DNA of 42,124 nucleotides, from positions 1 to 42,124 of the forward strand of contig MCFE01000723.1 in assembly GCA_002104905.1 (NCBI GenBank), written 5' to 3'. Under the pieces are notes generated by a model. That model searched no databases. It was not told the DNA's origin and was given only the letters and a program-made list of their open reading frames with translations. Positions 29,452 through 40,477 of this stretch are shown here, one piece after another (the stretch's first letter is position 1; the number at the start of each line of letters is the position of its first letter). The position numbers and the translations under genes were made by a program. The stretch comes from Basidiobolus meristosporus CBS 931.73. Lineage: Eukaryota > Basidiobolomycota > Basidiobolomycetes > Basidiobolales > Basidiobolaceae.

Positions 29452-30513
29452 GTGTTTAGGTCCAAGGGAGAGATATGTCTAACACTTCTTAAGTGTTTTG
29501 TGTGTGGGGTGTTCATGGGGTGCAATAACCTCTGGCAAAAGCTTGCTAGGAATACTTGGGTTCTATCTCTAGGCTAATGTGATGGGGAATAAAGCCACAA
29601 GTTTGTCAAGGGAAAACAATTGAGCTACAATCCCCAACTTAGTTGGTGTCTTAATAAAAGTATGTGCTGGGTTCAGCGTCCTTTGAGATGACAATGTACT
29701 AACGCTTCCAAAGTCAAAACAACTTTAAACTCCACCAGCAGGGACTTGACAAGAATGCAGCTATACTCAATAGTTACAAAGACAGAAAAGTATCTTTGCC
29801 TGTACAAGAACAAACTTGAGAAAGAATCAGATATAATAAAGGATACCTACTCTGAGTATTCCTCACAAGTAGTGCCTCCAAGGTCAGTTGCCTGTCAGCA
29901 TGGTTTCCTAGGAGTGTCCTGTGGACTAGGGTTGGAAGTTCAGGTAACAGCAGGTAGCAGTGATCACACTAATCAACAAGTTGGTATACTGCTAAAAGGG
30001 ATGATGATTTATTGTTGAGGGATTACCTCCCTTCTGTACTTTTCTCACTGGCTAAGTGATTACTAATCATGGTGTTCCAGAAGGTTCCAGAGATCCATAG
30101 AAATCTTAATGACATCAGAATGCGCTAAGAGTATTCTAAGTAGTTGCTGGAAGGTTCTAAGAGGCACAGCACATCCAACCAATCAGGAACCAGTACTCCA
30201 AATCCTATGTAACATAGGATTACCATATGGTATGGAAATGGTTGAGATGGTGACACAGTTTGGTCATGTGTTACAGGTATTGGTTCGGGTACCAGCCTAA
30301 TATAGAAGTATTTACATCAAGTAATCTTACATAAAGTGAGCAAAACCTTATGCAACAAGATAAGCAGGTGTGATAGTCAGCTGGCTTATAGGATAGTACT
30401 GATCAAGTAAGACAAATGGGATAAAACTAATATACTGGTAGCAAAAAAATAGGGAGGCAGAAAATATGGGAAGGAGCACTTCTGTCAGTGGGTGTCACAG
30501 TGACCCCCCTACA
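29452..30513 (+). repeat. Family C LTR, main part (split by Gypsy-1)
   Basis: Aligns with 27973-28764: GGGTGCAATAACCTCTG, GTGATTACTAAT, GGCACAGCACATCCAACCAA. It lacks only the first 12 bases, which are at 22779-22790. It is longer than the other copy and ends near CCCCCCTACA (30513). Frames such as 29746-30018 are incidental. Confidence 0.7.
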
Positions 30514-31238
30514 GCATCAAAAGGCCATCACAGATTCTAAGGCCTCTGACTAAGAGGTATTGATTCCATCAGGACACTGTGCAAAGACCATAAAAAAATA
30601 ATTGTACCCCAGATAACATAAAAGACTTGGTCAAATTTTTCACTACAACAATACAAAAGCGGCTTTTGATTAGTTCTCTGCCAATTTTCTCACATTCTGA
30701 TCACAGACATTCTATCACCTCCTATGTTTATGTGCATTGATTAGCTATTGCCTCTTTTTCACACTCCTCACTTCCTGACTCATTTGTTTCTCTTACTTTT
30801 CATGCATACAAATTGATTTAGATCCATTGAAACTTCAGTTGTACCTCAGTTGCCAATTGTGTGGACCAGTACAAGTCCCTATACCCTACACCAACATTAA
30901 CCTCAACCCCACACTAAACAAGTAACTCCATTAAAATCCACCACTCAATAAGTATTTCTGCTGTAACACTCTGCTTCCACAACTTTGGCAGGTGCCCTAC
31001 TGCTTTATGCCACTGTTTATTCACTGGTTCCCATATGTCCTGGTCTTCAGCTGGCACTGTAAGGTCTAGCTTTTAATCAGCTAGTCTTGGCAAAAAGTCC
31101 TTGCGATATTCAGGTGTGTTTTCTAGAGCACTGCTCTTGAGGAAGTGCTGCAAACTCTTGGTGTGCCTACTGATGTTCCAAAACTCCACTAAAGGCAATG
31201 TGATAACCTTTTGAGTTCTTGATGTTGCTACTTTGTCT

Positions 31239-31470
31239 GTCAGTGTGATCTCCACTCTGTCAACAATGGAGGACATGGATGCTGTGGTACACAAACTGCC
31301 TTTCTCTGCAAACTCATCTACCGCACTGGAGTGTAGCACATTTTAGCCATGTGTGTCAGTGGGATCTCCACTCAGTCAACAATGGAGGATGTGGAGGCTG
31401 TGGTACACAAATTGCCTTTTTCTGCAAACTCATTTACCTTGCTGAAGGTAGCTCAACTGGCTGTGCTTCC
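31239..31470. repeat. 116-bp tandem duplication in copy A
   Basis: 31239-31354 is repeated from 31355. Both carry GTCAACAATGGAGGA, GCTGTGGTACACAAA and TCTGCAAACTCAT. Copy B (near 39150-39210) has only one such unit. Confidence 0.8.
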
Positions 31471-32018
31471 AACTCTTATGAAAACATCTGTTTTCTTGTT
31501 GGTTGTTCTTCTTGGCTATAATGGGATTCAGTCTGTTCTAGGCTTACAGCATTAATCAGCAACAACTGCAGCTTTTTTCTTATGCTTCCCTGTCTCTGGC
31601 TTGGTGGACTTTTTCCCCTTTACCTTTTCCTTTCTCACTACCAGGTCTTTCACTACTACTTTGTCTGAGTGCTTCTTGTATTGAACTACATTTTCTCCTT
31701 AATATATGCTGCTCTGATGCATCTGTTTTAGCTTGCTTGTCCCTTGCTGGCACTCTGGAGGCAACCTAACACTTCTTTCCCACTTGTCTTGAGCTCTCAG
31801 CCCAAGCTGCAATGGGCTCCTGAGGTAGCCGCTTGTTTTTTTCACTGCTACTTTGACTGAATAATTCTTGAGTAGACCTACACTTTCATTGGTAAATTTT
31901 GTGCTAGTGCATCTGTGTCTACCTACCATTCCCTTATTGCCACTCTTCCAGCTACCTGATGCCTCTTTAACACTTGTTTTAAGCTTTCAACCCTGTTTGT
32001 AACAGGCTTTTGAGGAAG

Positions 32019-33081
32019 TGTTGTGTTATATTATGATTAGTTTGGGGCTTGTTCCACAATGTAGAGGCTAATCAACAATATACAACAACTTCCAGTATGC
32101 TAATACTGAAATAGTTTATTGGGAGTTTGATATACCAATAAAAGATATAACTTTCACTAATATCCTCAATCTTAGGCTCAAAATATACTATAGGCAGTAT
32201 TTCTCACTCCTACAGCAGTGTTCTGACCTTCTGTTGACTAATGGGCTTATTTACTTTTATAGCAACTTCTCCTTATTTGGAAGTCACTTTCCTTTCTGCA
32301 AGAATAAATCCTAATATGGAAATTCTAAGCTTACCTTTAACCTAAAGGGTGTGCTGTAGAAGTCTCTAAAGGGGTCTCTAAAGGGGTGTCTAAAGGGGTG
32401 TCTTTAGAGTAAAGGGGTTTCATAGAGAGGACTTTTCCAACAGAAAAGTGGTAGTGTTCTTGTAGAACTTAGATTGGATTCTTGTGAGCTTTGCAGTCTC
32501 TTCACTGTTGTAGTACCAATCAAAGTCAGAATACTCAACAGTACAAGTGATGCAGGGGAAGTCTTATAACCTTTAAACTTGTAATTGTAGTGTGGAGATT
32601 CTGGAAACAGAGGCTCTCCTTTATTTTTCAGCTGGGGAAGTCATATATATGAGATTTCTGAAGGATCAAAGTTTTTGGGCAATTGCGCAAGTAATACATG
32701 TGATACAAAGCTAAAACTTTGCAGTGATGCAGATTGGACATAGATGCAGCAGCTGGTTCAAAAGTTACACGCAATCAAAGTCACCATGGTAATCCTAGCA
32801 ATAGAGGCCTAGTATATGTAATAATTGGACTCTTTTGGTCATAACTCCTTAAGTGCTGCCTCAAATGTGCTGTAATTTGAAACATGTGTTGGCTACTGCA
32901 TGTTCTGTATGACATAACCATCTTGGGTGGACTGCTTGTCAGGGTCTGGAGTATTTGCTCTTAAAAGATGGAATTTCTTGATCTTTCACTTGTGTGTTAC
33001 AATAGCAAAAAGCAAAATAAAGAAATAAGTGCAATACTGGTTTTGAGAAATTATAGTAATGGAGTACTTTCCATTACCACA
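32019..33081 (+). repeat. Complete solo LTR, family A
   Basis: 1,063 bp, TGTTGTGTTATA...TTCCATTACCACA. The flanks GAAG (32015-32018) and GAAG (33082-33085) form a 4-bp target duplication. The minus-strand repeat gene continues on both sides, so the LTR is inserted in it. About 740 bp of its 3' part matches 1-882. It contains a short TAAAGGGG array (about 32341-32435). No internal element region adjoins it. Confidence 0.8.
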
Positions 33082-34045
33082 GAAGCCGCTGATTTTTAGC
33101 CATTGCACCCTTGCTCCTCTGTCTTTGATAGTTTCTGCTATTCTTGAGATACTTTCTCAGCATACCAATACTGACCCAAAAGCTATTTGCTTGTTTGAAT
33201 TCAGGATAATGCTTGTGGAGCAAGTCATGTATATTCTGCTTAGCCTTGAATTCCTGATGGTACCATGGTATGCCAACCTTAAGGTGTTAGGATGCTAGAT
33301 TTCTAATGGCCTCTTGAATATTAGCCCACTCTTCATTGTTGCAATCAACTGCTTCATGGATTTTCAATGTCCTTTGATTTTTAGGCTCTGGTATAAACAC
33401 TACATTTTCTCCTTCCCATGCTGTGATAGGATTCTCTATGGGCATTTTCTTTGGGCACTGTGGTTGTACTTCAAAGACTGTACAGTGTTTGTGTGCTGCC
33501 ACATTGGGAGATGGCTCAATTCTTGGCTGTGCCATTGAGCCACTTGAGCTCCTTCTGGGTAGCAAAGATATTGCTTTCTCTACCTGTGATACTGATTGCT
33601 CTACACCATTTATCTGCTCATCCTGTTTCAGGACTATTTCCTAACTTCTCTGGGCCACTGCATCTATCCTATCAGCCACTGCACCTAATTGCCTCAATAA
33701 TGCTTTGGTATGAGCTGACAACATATTTAGTAATGTGGGTGGTGGCAATGTTATGACAGCTACTTGCTGGTCTTCAACTCAAGGTACTGTGTTTTCTACA
33801 TTCTTATCTGCTTGAGCATAATAGTCAGCTTGTGGCTGTGCAGAGGTTCTCAATTGCCTACCTGACTGATGGCCTGAGGAGTCCACATTATTACCTTCAG
33901 TAGGCATACTGCTAACATGGACTTTTTAGACTGTAGCCCTGCTTGTTGCACTAAATGTCAAAGCAAGCTATTGTCCAAGCATTCTGTTGTGCCATCAGTA
34001 GTAGGGTTTGGTTGGGAACCAGATGATTTTGCTTTATTTTTTGGC

Positions 34046-34271
34046 AGCATATATATGGAAGTGCATCAAGCCAAAGGGGAAATAGTGTCATATATATATG
34101 TGTATGTGGTACCACAAGTTTATTTATAATGCTTACTATGACAGGTCATCATTGATCTTATATTCTTATAGGTGCATTGTCTCAAATACAAGACTGTCTA
34201 AAATTCACATGCTTATTGACTAAAAAGTGATATAATAGCATTATATTGTTGAAGATTAAACAGTTTTCCCC
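34046..34271. other. Divergent intergenic region of the Tnp2-like element
   Basis: About 230 bp between back-to-back starts (minus near 34045, plus 34272). It contains the TATATATATG run at about 34091 and TTTATTTATAATGCTTACTA, both conserved in the second copy (about 35810-35860). A bidirectional promoter is the natural reading, but this is inference. Confidence 0.4.
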
Positions 34272-35640
34272 ATGGACAAGACTACTTTGACTCCAAGCCA
34301 TAAGAGTAGAGAAAGAAGACCATGTGGCTAATGTGGCAAGCCTCATGAAGCAAGCAGACAGTATAGGAGGTATTACAAGGATCACAGCAAGTGTTTTGCC
34401 ACACAAGTCATATTTGACCATTCATTGGTCACTACTGTACCAACATTATGTTGCTAGCCAGTTGATACTTCTATAATGGCACCTGGCTGTATTTGCCATC
34501 TTGCGCAAACTGAGTCAGGTGAGTTTGTGAAGCCATTAGGCTCACCTCCACCTTCTGAAAATGGCACACAGAGTGATAGCTCTGACAAAGAAGGTTCACT
34601 GATGGATTGTGAGCCTATCTCCCCAAACAACAGCATTACATATGAGCCCAGTCAAATCCAAATATGCAATGAGACAACACCTGTTAACTCAAGTGCCAAG
34701 GATACTTTATGGAGCCAAGTGAGCCCAGTAATCAATCCACTGGTGAATGATGTAATGTTGTGGCTAGATAAGTGGCACATTTCCACTAATATCAGTAATG
34801 GCGGCTTTGAGGATGCATTAGTACTTCCCGCCAAAATCATTTGGGAATGCAACTTACTATGTATATGGTACAAGTGGACAACTGTCATGCAGCTGGCAAC
34901 ATATGATCCAGAGACTGTCCTGATTTCAGCATGTGCTAACAATTGCATGGCATTTGCATCCAAATATGCTACCATAGCAACATGTCCAAATTGTCAGGAA
35001 TCCACCACCATTGAGGGAAAACATTGCTCACACTGCGGATACATTCCAGTAATACCCTTTCTAAGAAAGCTGATGTAGTCCAACAAATATTGCAAAGCTA
35101 TACAGTACTGCACTCAGTATCAATCAAGTACAAAGATATCCAATATCTTTGATGGCAAATATTACAAACAGCTAAGAAGCAAGGGCTACTTTGAAGGTAT
35201 GTATTACCATGCCTTTGCTTTAGCACTTGATGGATTCAATTCATTGCTGACAAGTTTTGTATGCTTTCTAGCAGTATAACAGTAAATGGCCATCATGTAA
35301 AAGCGCATATTAGACTTGTTCTGTTGGATAGTGCCACATTGAGCCATGAGTGCCAAATGATGCCATAGTGTGCCAAGGAGGCCAAGTGAGCCTATACCTC
35401 GCCACAGAGTGTGAAATACAGCGCTGCATCTTCAGGCAAAGCAGCCCCTGTGTTTCACCTATTGAGTTGGAGAAAATCCATTTTTTGACCTTTTTTGGAT
35501 CAACATTGTTCAGGATATGTGAGAGCACAGAAGGACTGAAGACATGAATCTGATGCTCAATACCCAGGGCACTCTGAATCTAGCTCCTGTGGCTTGTATC
35601 ATGTCACAAAAATGAATGGCACTATCTTGGTCCACTGGTA
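34272..35640 (+). pseudogene. Tnp2/Plavaka-type transposase, N-terminal half, copy 1
   Basis: ATG at 34272 opens MDKTTLTPSHKSRERR. A TAG/frame break near 34440 separates it from the long open stretch 34476-35078. That stretch contains a Ser/Thr/Asp-rich N-terminal part, CPNCQES...HCSHCGY (zinc-binding CxxC pairs) and YIPVIPFLRKL. The TAG at 35076 follows; the frame then continues with ISNIFDGKYYKQL (about 35140) and ALALDGFNSLL (about 35225). The order CxxC, Y-I-P-x-I-P-x-L, I-x-(D/N)-I-F-D-G-x-x-Y, (S/T/L)-D-G-F is the start of Tnp2 transposases; the last Asp matches a catalytic position. Later pieces (HIRLVLLD, about 35310) fade by 35640. It is dead. Confidence 0.6.
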
Positions 35641-35730
35641 CTATCTGGCACTATAAGTGCTTTGTATAGATCTTACTTTAGGGCTAATATTTAAATATAC
35701 TAACTGTTCTACTGTGGTTGTTGGCAGTGG

Positions 35731-36926
35731 GGTATGGATGGGAACCAGATGGCTTTGCTTTTTTTTGGCAGCATATATATGGAAGTGAGTCAAACCAAAG
35801 GGGAAATAGTTTTACATATACGTGTGTATGTGGTGCCAAAACTTTATTTATAATGCTTACTATGGCGGGTCATCATTGAATCTTACACTCATGTAGGTGC
35901 AATGTCTCAAATACAAGACTGTGTTGAGTTCACATGAGTATTGACCAAAAAAGTGATATAATAGCGTTATGTTGTTGAAGGTCAAACTGTTTGCCCAACA
36001 ACAAGACTGCTTTGTCTCAATGCCGTAAGAGAAGAGAAATAAGACCATATGGCAAGCCCCTCAGCCATGAAGCACACAGACAGCATAGGAAGTATTACAT
36101 GGATCACGGCCAGTGTTTTGTAACCCAAGTCATATTTGACCATTCATTGGTAACTACTGTACCAACATTATCTTGCCAGCCAGTTAATACTTCAATATTG
36201 GCACCTGGCTGTCAATGTCACCCTGTGCAAACTGAGTCAGGTGAGTTTGTGATGCCTTTAGGATCACCTCAGCTATCTAAATATGGCACGCAGAGTGATA
36301 GCTCTGAGAAAGAAGGCTCACTGATGGATTTTGAGCCTATCTCCCCTAACAACAGTACCACATATGAGCCCGGTCAAATTACTATATGCAATGAGACAAC
36401 ACCTGTTGAAACAAATGCCAAGGATACTTTATGGAGCCAATTGAGCCCAGTAATCCATCTGCTGGTGAATGATGTAATGCTGTGGCTAGAGATGTGGCGT
36501 GTTTCCACTAATATCAGTAATGGGGGCTTTGAGGATTCATTACTACTTTGTGCCAAAAATTATACCACAATGCAACTTACCATGTACATGGTATAAGTGA
36601 CAGCCGTCATGCGGCTTGCAACATATGATCCAGAGACTGACCTGATTTCAGCATGTGTTAGCAGTTGCATGGCAATCACATCCAAAAATGCTACCATTGC
36701 TAGTGTCCAAATTGTCAGAAATCCACCACCATTTAGGAAAAACATTGTTCACACTTCAGATATATTCTGGTCATACCCCATCTGAGGATGCTGATGCAGT
36801 CCAACAAATATTGCAATGCTATACAGTACCACACTGAGTATCAATCAAGCGCAAACATATCCAATATATTTGATGGCAAGCATTAGAAACAGCTAAGAAG
36901 CAAGGGCTACTTTGAAGGTATGTATG
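35731..36926 (+). pseudogene. Tnp2/Plavaka-type transposase N-terminal half, copy 2 (tandem)
   Basis: Direct repeat of 34015-35204, from GGGAACCAGATGGCTTTGC to GGGCTACTTTGAAGGTATGT. It includes the divergent intergenic region and the start of the minus frame. The ATG of copy 1 is AAC here. The open stretch 35991-36596 carries the Ser/Thr-rich part (TQSDSSEKEGSLMDFEPI); the frame then shifts and the CxxC and IFDG region is further decayed (36600-36900). It ends at about 36926, before the catalytic Asp seen in copy 1. Confidence 0.6.
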
Positions 36927-37014
36927 ACCTTAAGATCATATATCTGGAAAAGTGGCAAAGTTAAGGCAGTAAATGAGTCCTACAGTGACTGAGACTAGTC
37001 TAGAATTGTTAAAT

Positions 37015-37125
37015 AAATATTTAGCTGCTGAATGATACCAAATAGTCCAATATTTCAACAAAGGATCTGCTGATTCATTTACTGACTAATGCTACTGATT
37101 TGATAGATAGTACTGATATACTGAG
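37015..37125 (-). repeat. Gypsy-2 family LTR fragment
   Basis: GGATCTGCTGATTCATTTAC and ACTAATGCTACTGATTTGAT match LTR positions at 39727-39770. It joins directly to gag sequence at about 37126. Confidence 0.7.
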
Positions 37126-37375
37126 CCAAGTTCCCAGGTTTTCATTGACTCTACCAAGGTACTGATTAATGTTCACACTTAGGTTTCTCTTGACAGGCTT
37201 TTGCTGGTGCTGGGCCATGGTAATTATTACTTGTTGCTGCTGGCCAAGGATCTGGAGTAACTAATGCTTTTAGGCCCAAATTTGCTGCATACAATTCTTC
37301 CATTCTTGATTTTTGGACATCTTGAGGGAGGCTTCTTCTTTCTTCAGGAGGGAGGTTCCTGTTCACTGCTGCCAT
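37126..37375 (-). pseudogene. Gypsy-2 gag, N-terminal fragment
   Basis: Minus-strand ATG at 37373-37375 opens NLPPEERRSLPQDVQKSRM, matching the plus-strand element at 40870-40930. The match continues to the sequence encoding VNENLGTW (near 37130) and then breaks into LTR sequence. The rest of the element is deleted. The ATG lies inside the primer-binding site ATGGCAGCAGTG. Confidence 0.8.
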
Positions 37376-37378
37376 TAA

Positions 37379-37744
37379 TGTTACATGTATGGGTATAAGA
37401 GTTTCAGAGGAACACAGAGTTTAGCTGGTCTTGTACTCTCTCAAACTTGAACTGATTTTTTACAAGGTTCCAGCAGCTCCTTATATGCATTTTGCCAGCT
37501 CAATTGCTGACTAATTGGATCTTCTAATATAGGTTGTGGCTGGTGACACATTTGATTGCATCATCACTACCCAATAAGATCTACTTGATATATCCATTCC
37601 TGTCTGATAACGATCTGCTGAATGATTTGATCACCAATGCTACTGATATGATAGAAAGACAGATATACTGATAGCCTAAACATATAACTAATTGATCTGA
37701 CTAAAAACAGATCTTACTTTACATTCAAGCAGTGGATTATAACA
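37379..37744 (-). repeat. 5' LTR of the truncated Gypsy-2 copy
   Basis: 366 bp, TGTTACATG...TTATAACA on plus. Homologous to 39494-39863 and, inverted, to 40478-40845. Confidence 0.85.
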
Positions 37745-38269
37745 TTTAGTAATGTAGACAAGAACACAGGCTTTCCTTTGTCTTCAATGTGTTGTGTTGA
37801 TAATTGTGAGTCTTGCTTAGCTTTCTCATATGCTGTCAATGATTAAATTCACTGTTGCTCAACTGCAAATTATTTTTTGCAAGCAGTGTACTTTTTGATG
37901 TCAAATTGTAAGATACACAATTGATATTGGATGCAAAGAGTCTTTGTTGTACATTCATGATAGCTCTTTTCAAATTGCATTTCTAGCTGCCTCAACCTCA
38001 AAATATATATCTGAATCTTTAATATTAGTACTATAAATAACTTTTAGCTTTATACCTCTTAGTTTTAGCACTTTTTTTATATTTATGGCACAAGCACTTC
38101 CCAAATGGCATTTTAATGAAGTCCCTTCATGGGTATGAAGTTGGACTTAATGTAAGAGTGGAGTGCAGGAGCTTGCATATGTTAGTATAACTTGCAATAG
38201 AGTTACAATTGAGTATTTAACAAGAACCTACCATTTGAAGCCATGAAAATTCCAAGTACTGGTGAGTCT
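37745..38269. other. Unassigned AT-rich DNA
   Basis: No frame or repeat that I recognise. Very AT-rich with runs of T and A. Confidence 0.35.
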
Positions 38270-38350
38270 GGAAGTAAGAGGTGTGAGAAAGTGACAATAG
38301 CCAATCAATGTACACAAGAGTAGAAGATAACTTAGTGTCCTGGATTCAAA
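38270..38350 (+). repeat. Inverted scrap of the unrecognised repeat family
   Basis: GACAATAGCCAATCAATGTA is the complement of the repeat around 38650-38670 (TGCATTGCTTGGCTATTGCC) and around 30735-30752. Neighbouring bases on both sides also match, over about 80 bp. Confidence 0.65.
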
Positions 38351-38439
38351 AGCAATAAAAATGATGGAGAAGTAAGAAGCAGCAACTCAGGGATTATTGT
38401 GATAAGAATTAATATGAAACATTGTTGTGTGATTGTGTC

Positions 38440-39493
38440 AAGAGGCTGTTACCAGTTTAGAGTCCTGTGCCTAAGAGGTATTGAACTCAATAGGACACTG
38501 TGCAAAGACCATCCAAAATAATTGCTTCCCAGATTTCACAAAAATCTTGGTCAAAGTTTTTCATCACAATGATACAGAAGTGGCTTTTGTTTGGTTCTCT
38601 GCCAATTACCTCCCTTTCAGGTCCCAGACATTCCAACACCTCCTATGCTGGTGTGCATTGCTTGGCTATTGCCTCTTCTTAAGACTCCTTACTTCCTGAC
38701 TTAACCACTTTCTTACTTTTAATGCATACAATTTGGCTTATTTCCATTGAAGCTTTGGTTGTACCTCAATTGCTAATTGCATTGACCTATACAAGCCCCT
38801 ATACCCTACACTTACATTAAGCCCAACCTCACACTCAGCAGGTAACAACATTATCCTCAGTAAGTGACTCCATTAAAATCCACTGTTCAACAAGTATTTC
38901 TGCTGTAGTGCTCTGTTTCCATGACCTTGGCAGGAGCCCTTTTTGCTTTATGCAACTGTTCTTTCACTTTTTCCCAGATATCCTGGTCTTCAGCCATCAT
39001 TGCAAGGTCTAGCATCTCATCTGCCAGTATTTGCAATAAATCCTTGCAATATTTAAGTGTGTTTTCTTGAGCACTGCCCTTGAAGAAGTATTGCAACCTC
39101 TTGATGTGCCTGCTAATGTTGCAAGTTCCACTGAAAGCAAAGCATAGAGGCCGCAGTAATCAAATTGCCTTTCTCTGCAAACCCATCTACATTACAGGAG
39201 TGTAGCTCAGCTGGTTGCACTTCCAGATCTTGTAAAAACAGCTATTTTCTTGTGGGTAATTCTTCCTGGCTATGATGGGATTCACAATCATCGAGGCTCA
39301 TGGCATTTCTTGGTACCAACTGCAGCTTCTTCTTCATGCTCCCCTGTCACTGGCTTGGGTAGATCTTTTTGCCTTTACCTTTTTTCTTAATAACTGCCAG
39401 ACCTTTTATTGCCAATTTGTCTGAGTGCTTCTTATATTACACTACATTTTCTTTTTGATAAATGCTGCTCTGAGGCTTCTCTTTTGGCCTGCC
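38440..39493 (-). pseudogene. Unrecognised repeat gene, copy B, cut by Gypsy-2
   Basis: Homologous to 30533-31735 over its whole length (for example AGGACACTGTGCAAAGACCA at 38493 and 30571). The minus frame 38887-39096 encodes AEDQDIWEKVKEQLHKAKR, matching the decayed copy A. The copy stops at 39493 where a Gypsy-2 LTR begins. The conserved protein pattern in two diverged copies argues that this was coding. Confidence 0.55.
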
Positions 39494-39863
39494 TGCATTA
39501 CAAGTCTTGGAATAAGAGTTGTTGAGGAATAGGGAGTTTGGCTGGTAATGACTTCACTAAAACCTGAACTGATTTTTATTGAGGTTCCAGCAGCCCCTTA
39601 TGCGCATTTTGCCAGATCAATTGTTGACTAATTGTATTTCCTAATGTAGGCTGTGGCTGATGACTGATTTGTTTGCATTATCATCACCAAATAATATCCT
39701 ACTTGATATATTCATTTCTGTCTGATATGGATCTGCTGATTCATATGCTGACTAATGCTACTGATTTTATAGATACCACTAATAAGCTGATAGGGTAAGC
39801 ATATAACTAATAGATTGACCAAAAACTGATCTAACATAAGCATTCAAGCCGTAGATCATAGCA
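39494..39863 (-). repeat. 3' LTR of a minus-strand Gypsy-2 copy
   Basis: TGCATTACAAGTCTTGG...GATCATAGCA on plus. Its complement starts TGCTATGATCT and matches 40478-40845 (TGTTATGATCT). Confidence 0.8.
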
Positions 39864-40477
39864 TTCTGCCCTACTAAGGTTGAGAGGGTACTCCTAGGTC
39901 TCTTTTGTTGTGGTACTAATATCTTGATGTTTCAGTATTGTTGGCAAGTCTTGCAAGCTTGAGTCTGTCTCTATGAACTAAATCTTCCTAGATGTTCCCT
40001 TGTTTGACCAATAGCTGGTAAGTTACAAATGGACATTCTCTGATGATCTTAAAAGGCCACATCCACTATGGCTCAAGCTTCTTCCAAGTGTTGTTTCTCA
40101 GCAATAGAAAATTCCTAACAGGCAATGCTTCTGGCCATATAATCTTATCAGATTGCTGCTTCATCATTTCTGCTATTTGAGCTACTTTGACCTGTGCCTC
40201 TTGACATCTTTGTTCCAGCTGTTTTTGTCCACCTTGTAGACTGAGCCCATCTTCTAAGGCATCTGTAAGCTTTGGTGTGTGAGATCTCCTGGAATCCTTG
40301 GTTCACATCCATACACTAAGTAAAATGGTGATTGTTGGGTGGTGTCATGTACTTTAGCTCTGTATGCAAAAGGTACATGGACTATATACTCATCCCATCT
40401 GCTGACCACTCCATTTGCATTTTGGTCAGCACTTTTCCAAATGATCCATTAAACCTCTCAGTCATTCCATTAGCTCT
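39864..40477 (-). pseudogene. Gypsy-2 integrase, C-terminal part
   Basis: On minus, ANGMTERFNGSFGKVL is the integrase segment with the catalytic Glu. The hydrophobic MYLLHTELKYM-type stretch follows, then the C-terminal DNA-binding barrel (LLRNNTWKKLEP, PFKIIRECPFVTYQLL, HRDRLKLA). Several stops interrupt it. Upstream pol sequence is cut off at 40477 where a plus-strand Gypsy-2 LTR begins. Confidence 0.85.

Larger units (their letters stand above)
30533..34045 (-). pseudogene. Unrecognised repeat gene, copy A, split by a family A LTR
   Basis: On minus, a decayed frame starts near 34045 (MLPKNKAKSSGSQ) and can be followed in pieces, for example 33287-33565 (ENPITAWEGENVVFIPEPKN). It reaches the LTR at 33081, continues beyond 32018 (KPVTNRVESLKQVLKRH) and through basic Lys-rich stretches to 31073-31339 and EDQDIWEPVNKQW near 31030. 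Copy B at 38440-39493 contains the same last part (EDQDIWEKVKEQL), so this was one transcribed unit of over 2 kb. I know no family for it. It starts back to back with a Tnp2-like transposase frame on plus (34272), with about 230 bp between. It could be the second gene of that DNA transposon. Confidence 0.5.

Noticed and set aside
29746-30300. Plus frames of 90 and 63 codons
   Set aside because: They lie inside a family C LTR; the other LTR copy does not keep these frames.
33914-34129. Plus frame starting MDFLDCSPACCTKC as a Cys-rich gene
   Set aside because: It is the antisense of the start of the minus-strand repeat gene (MLPKNKAKSS). The homologous segment in the second copy does not keep this plus frame.
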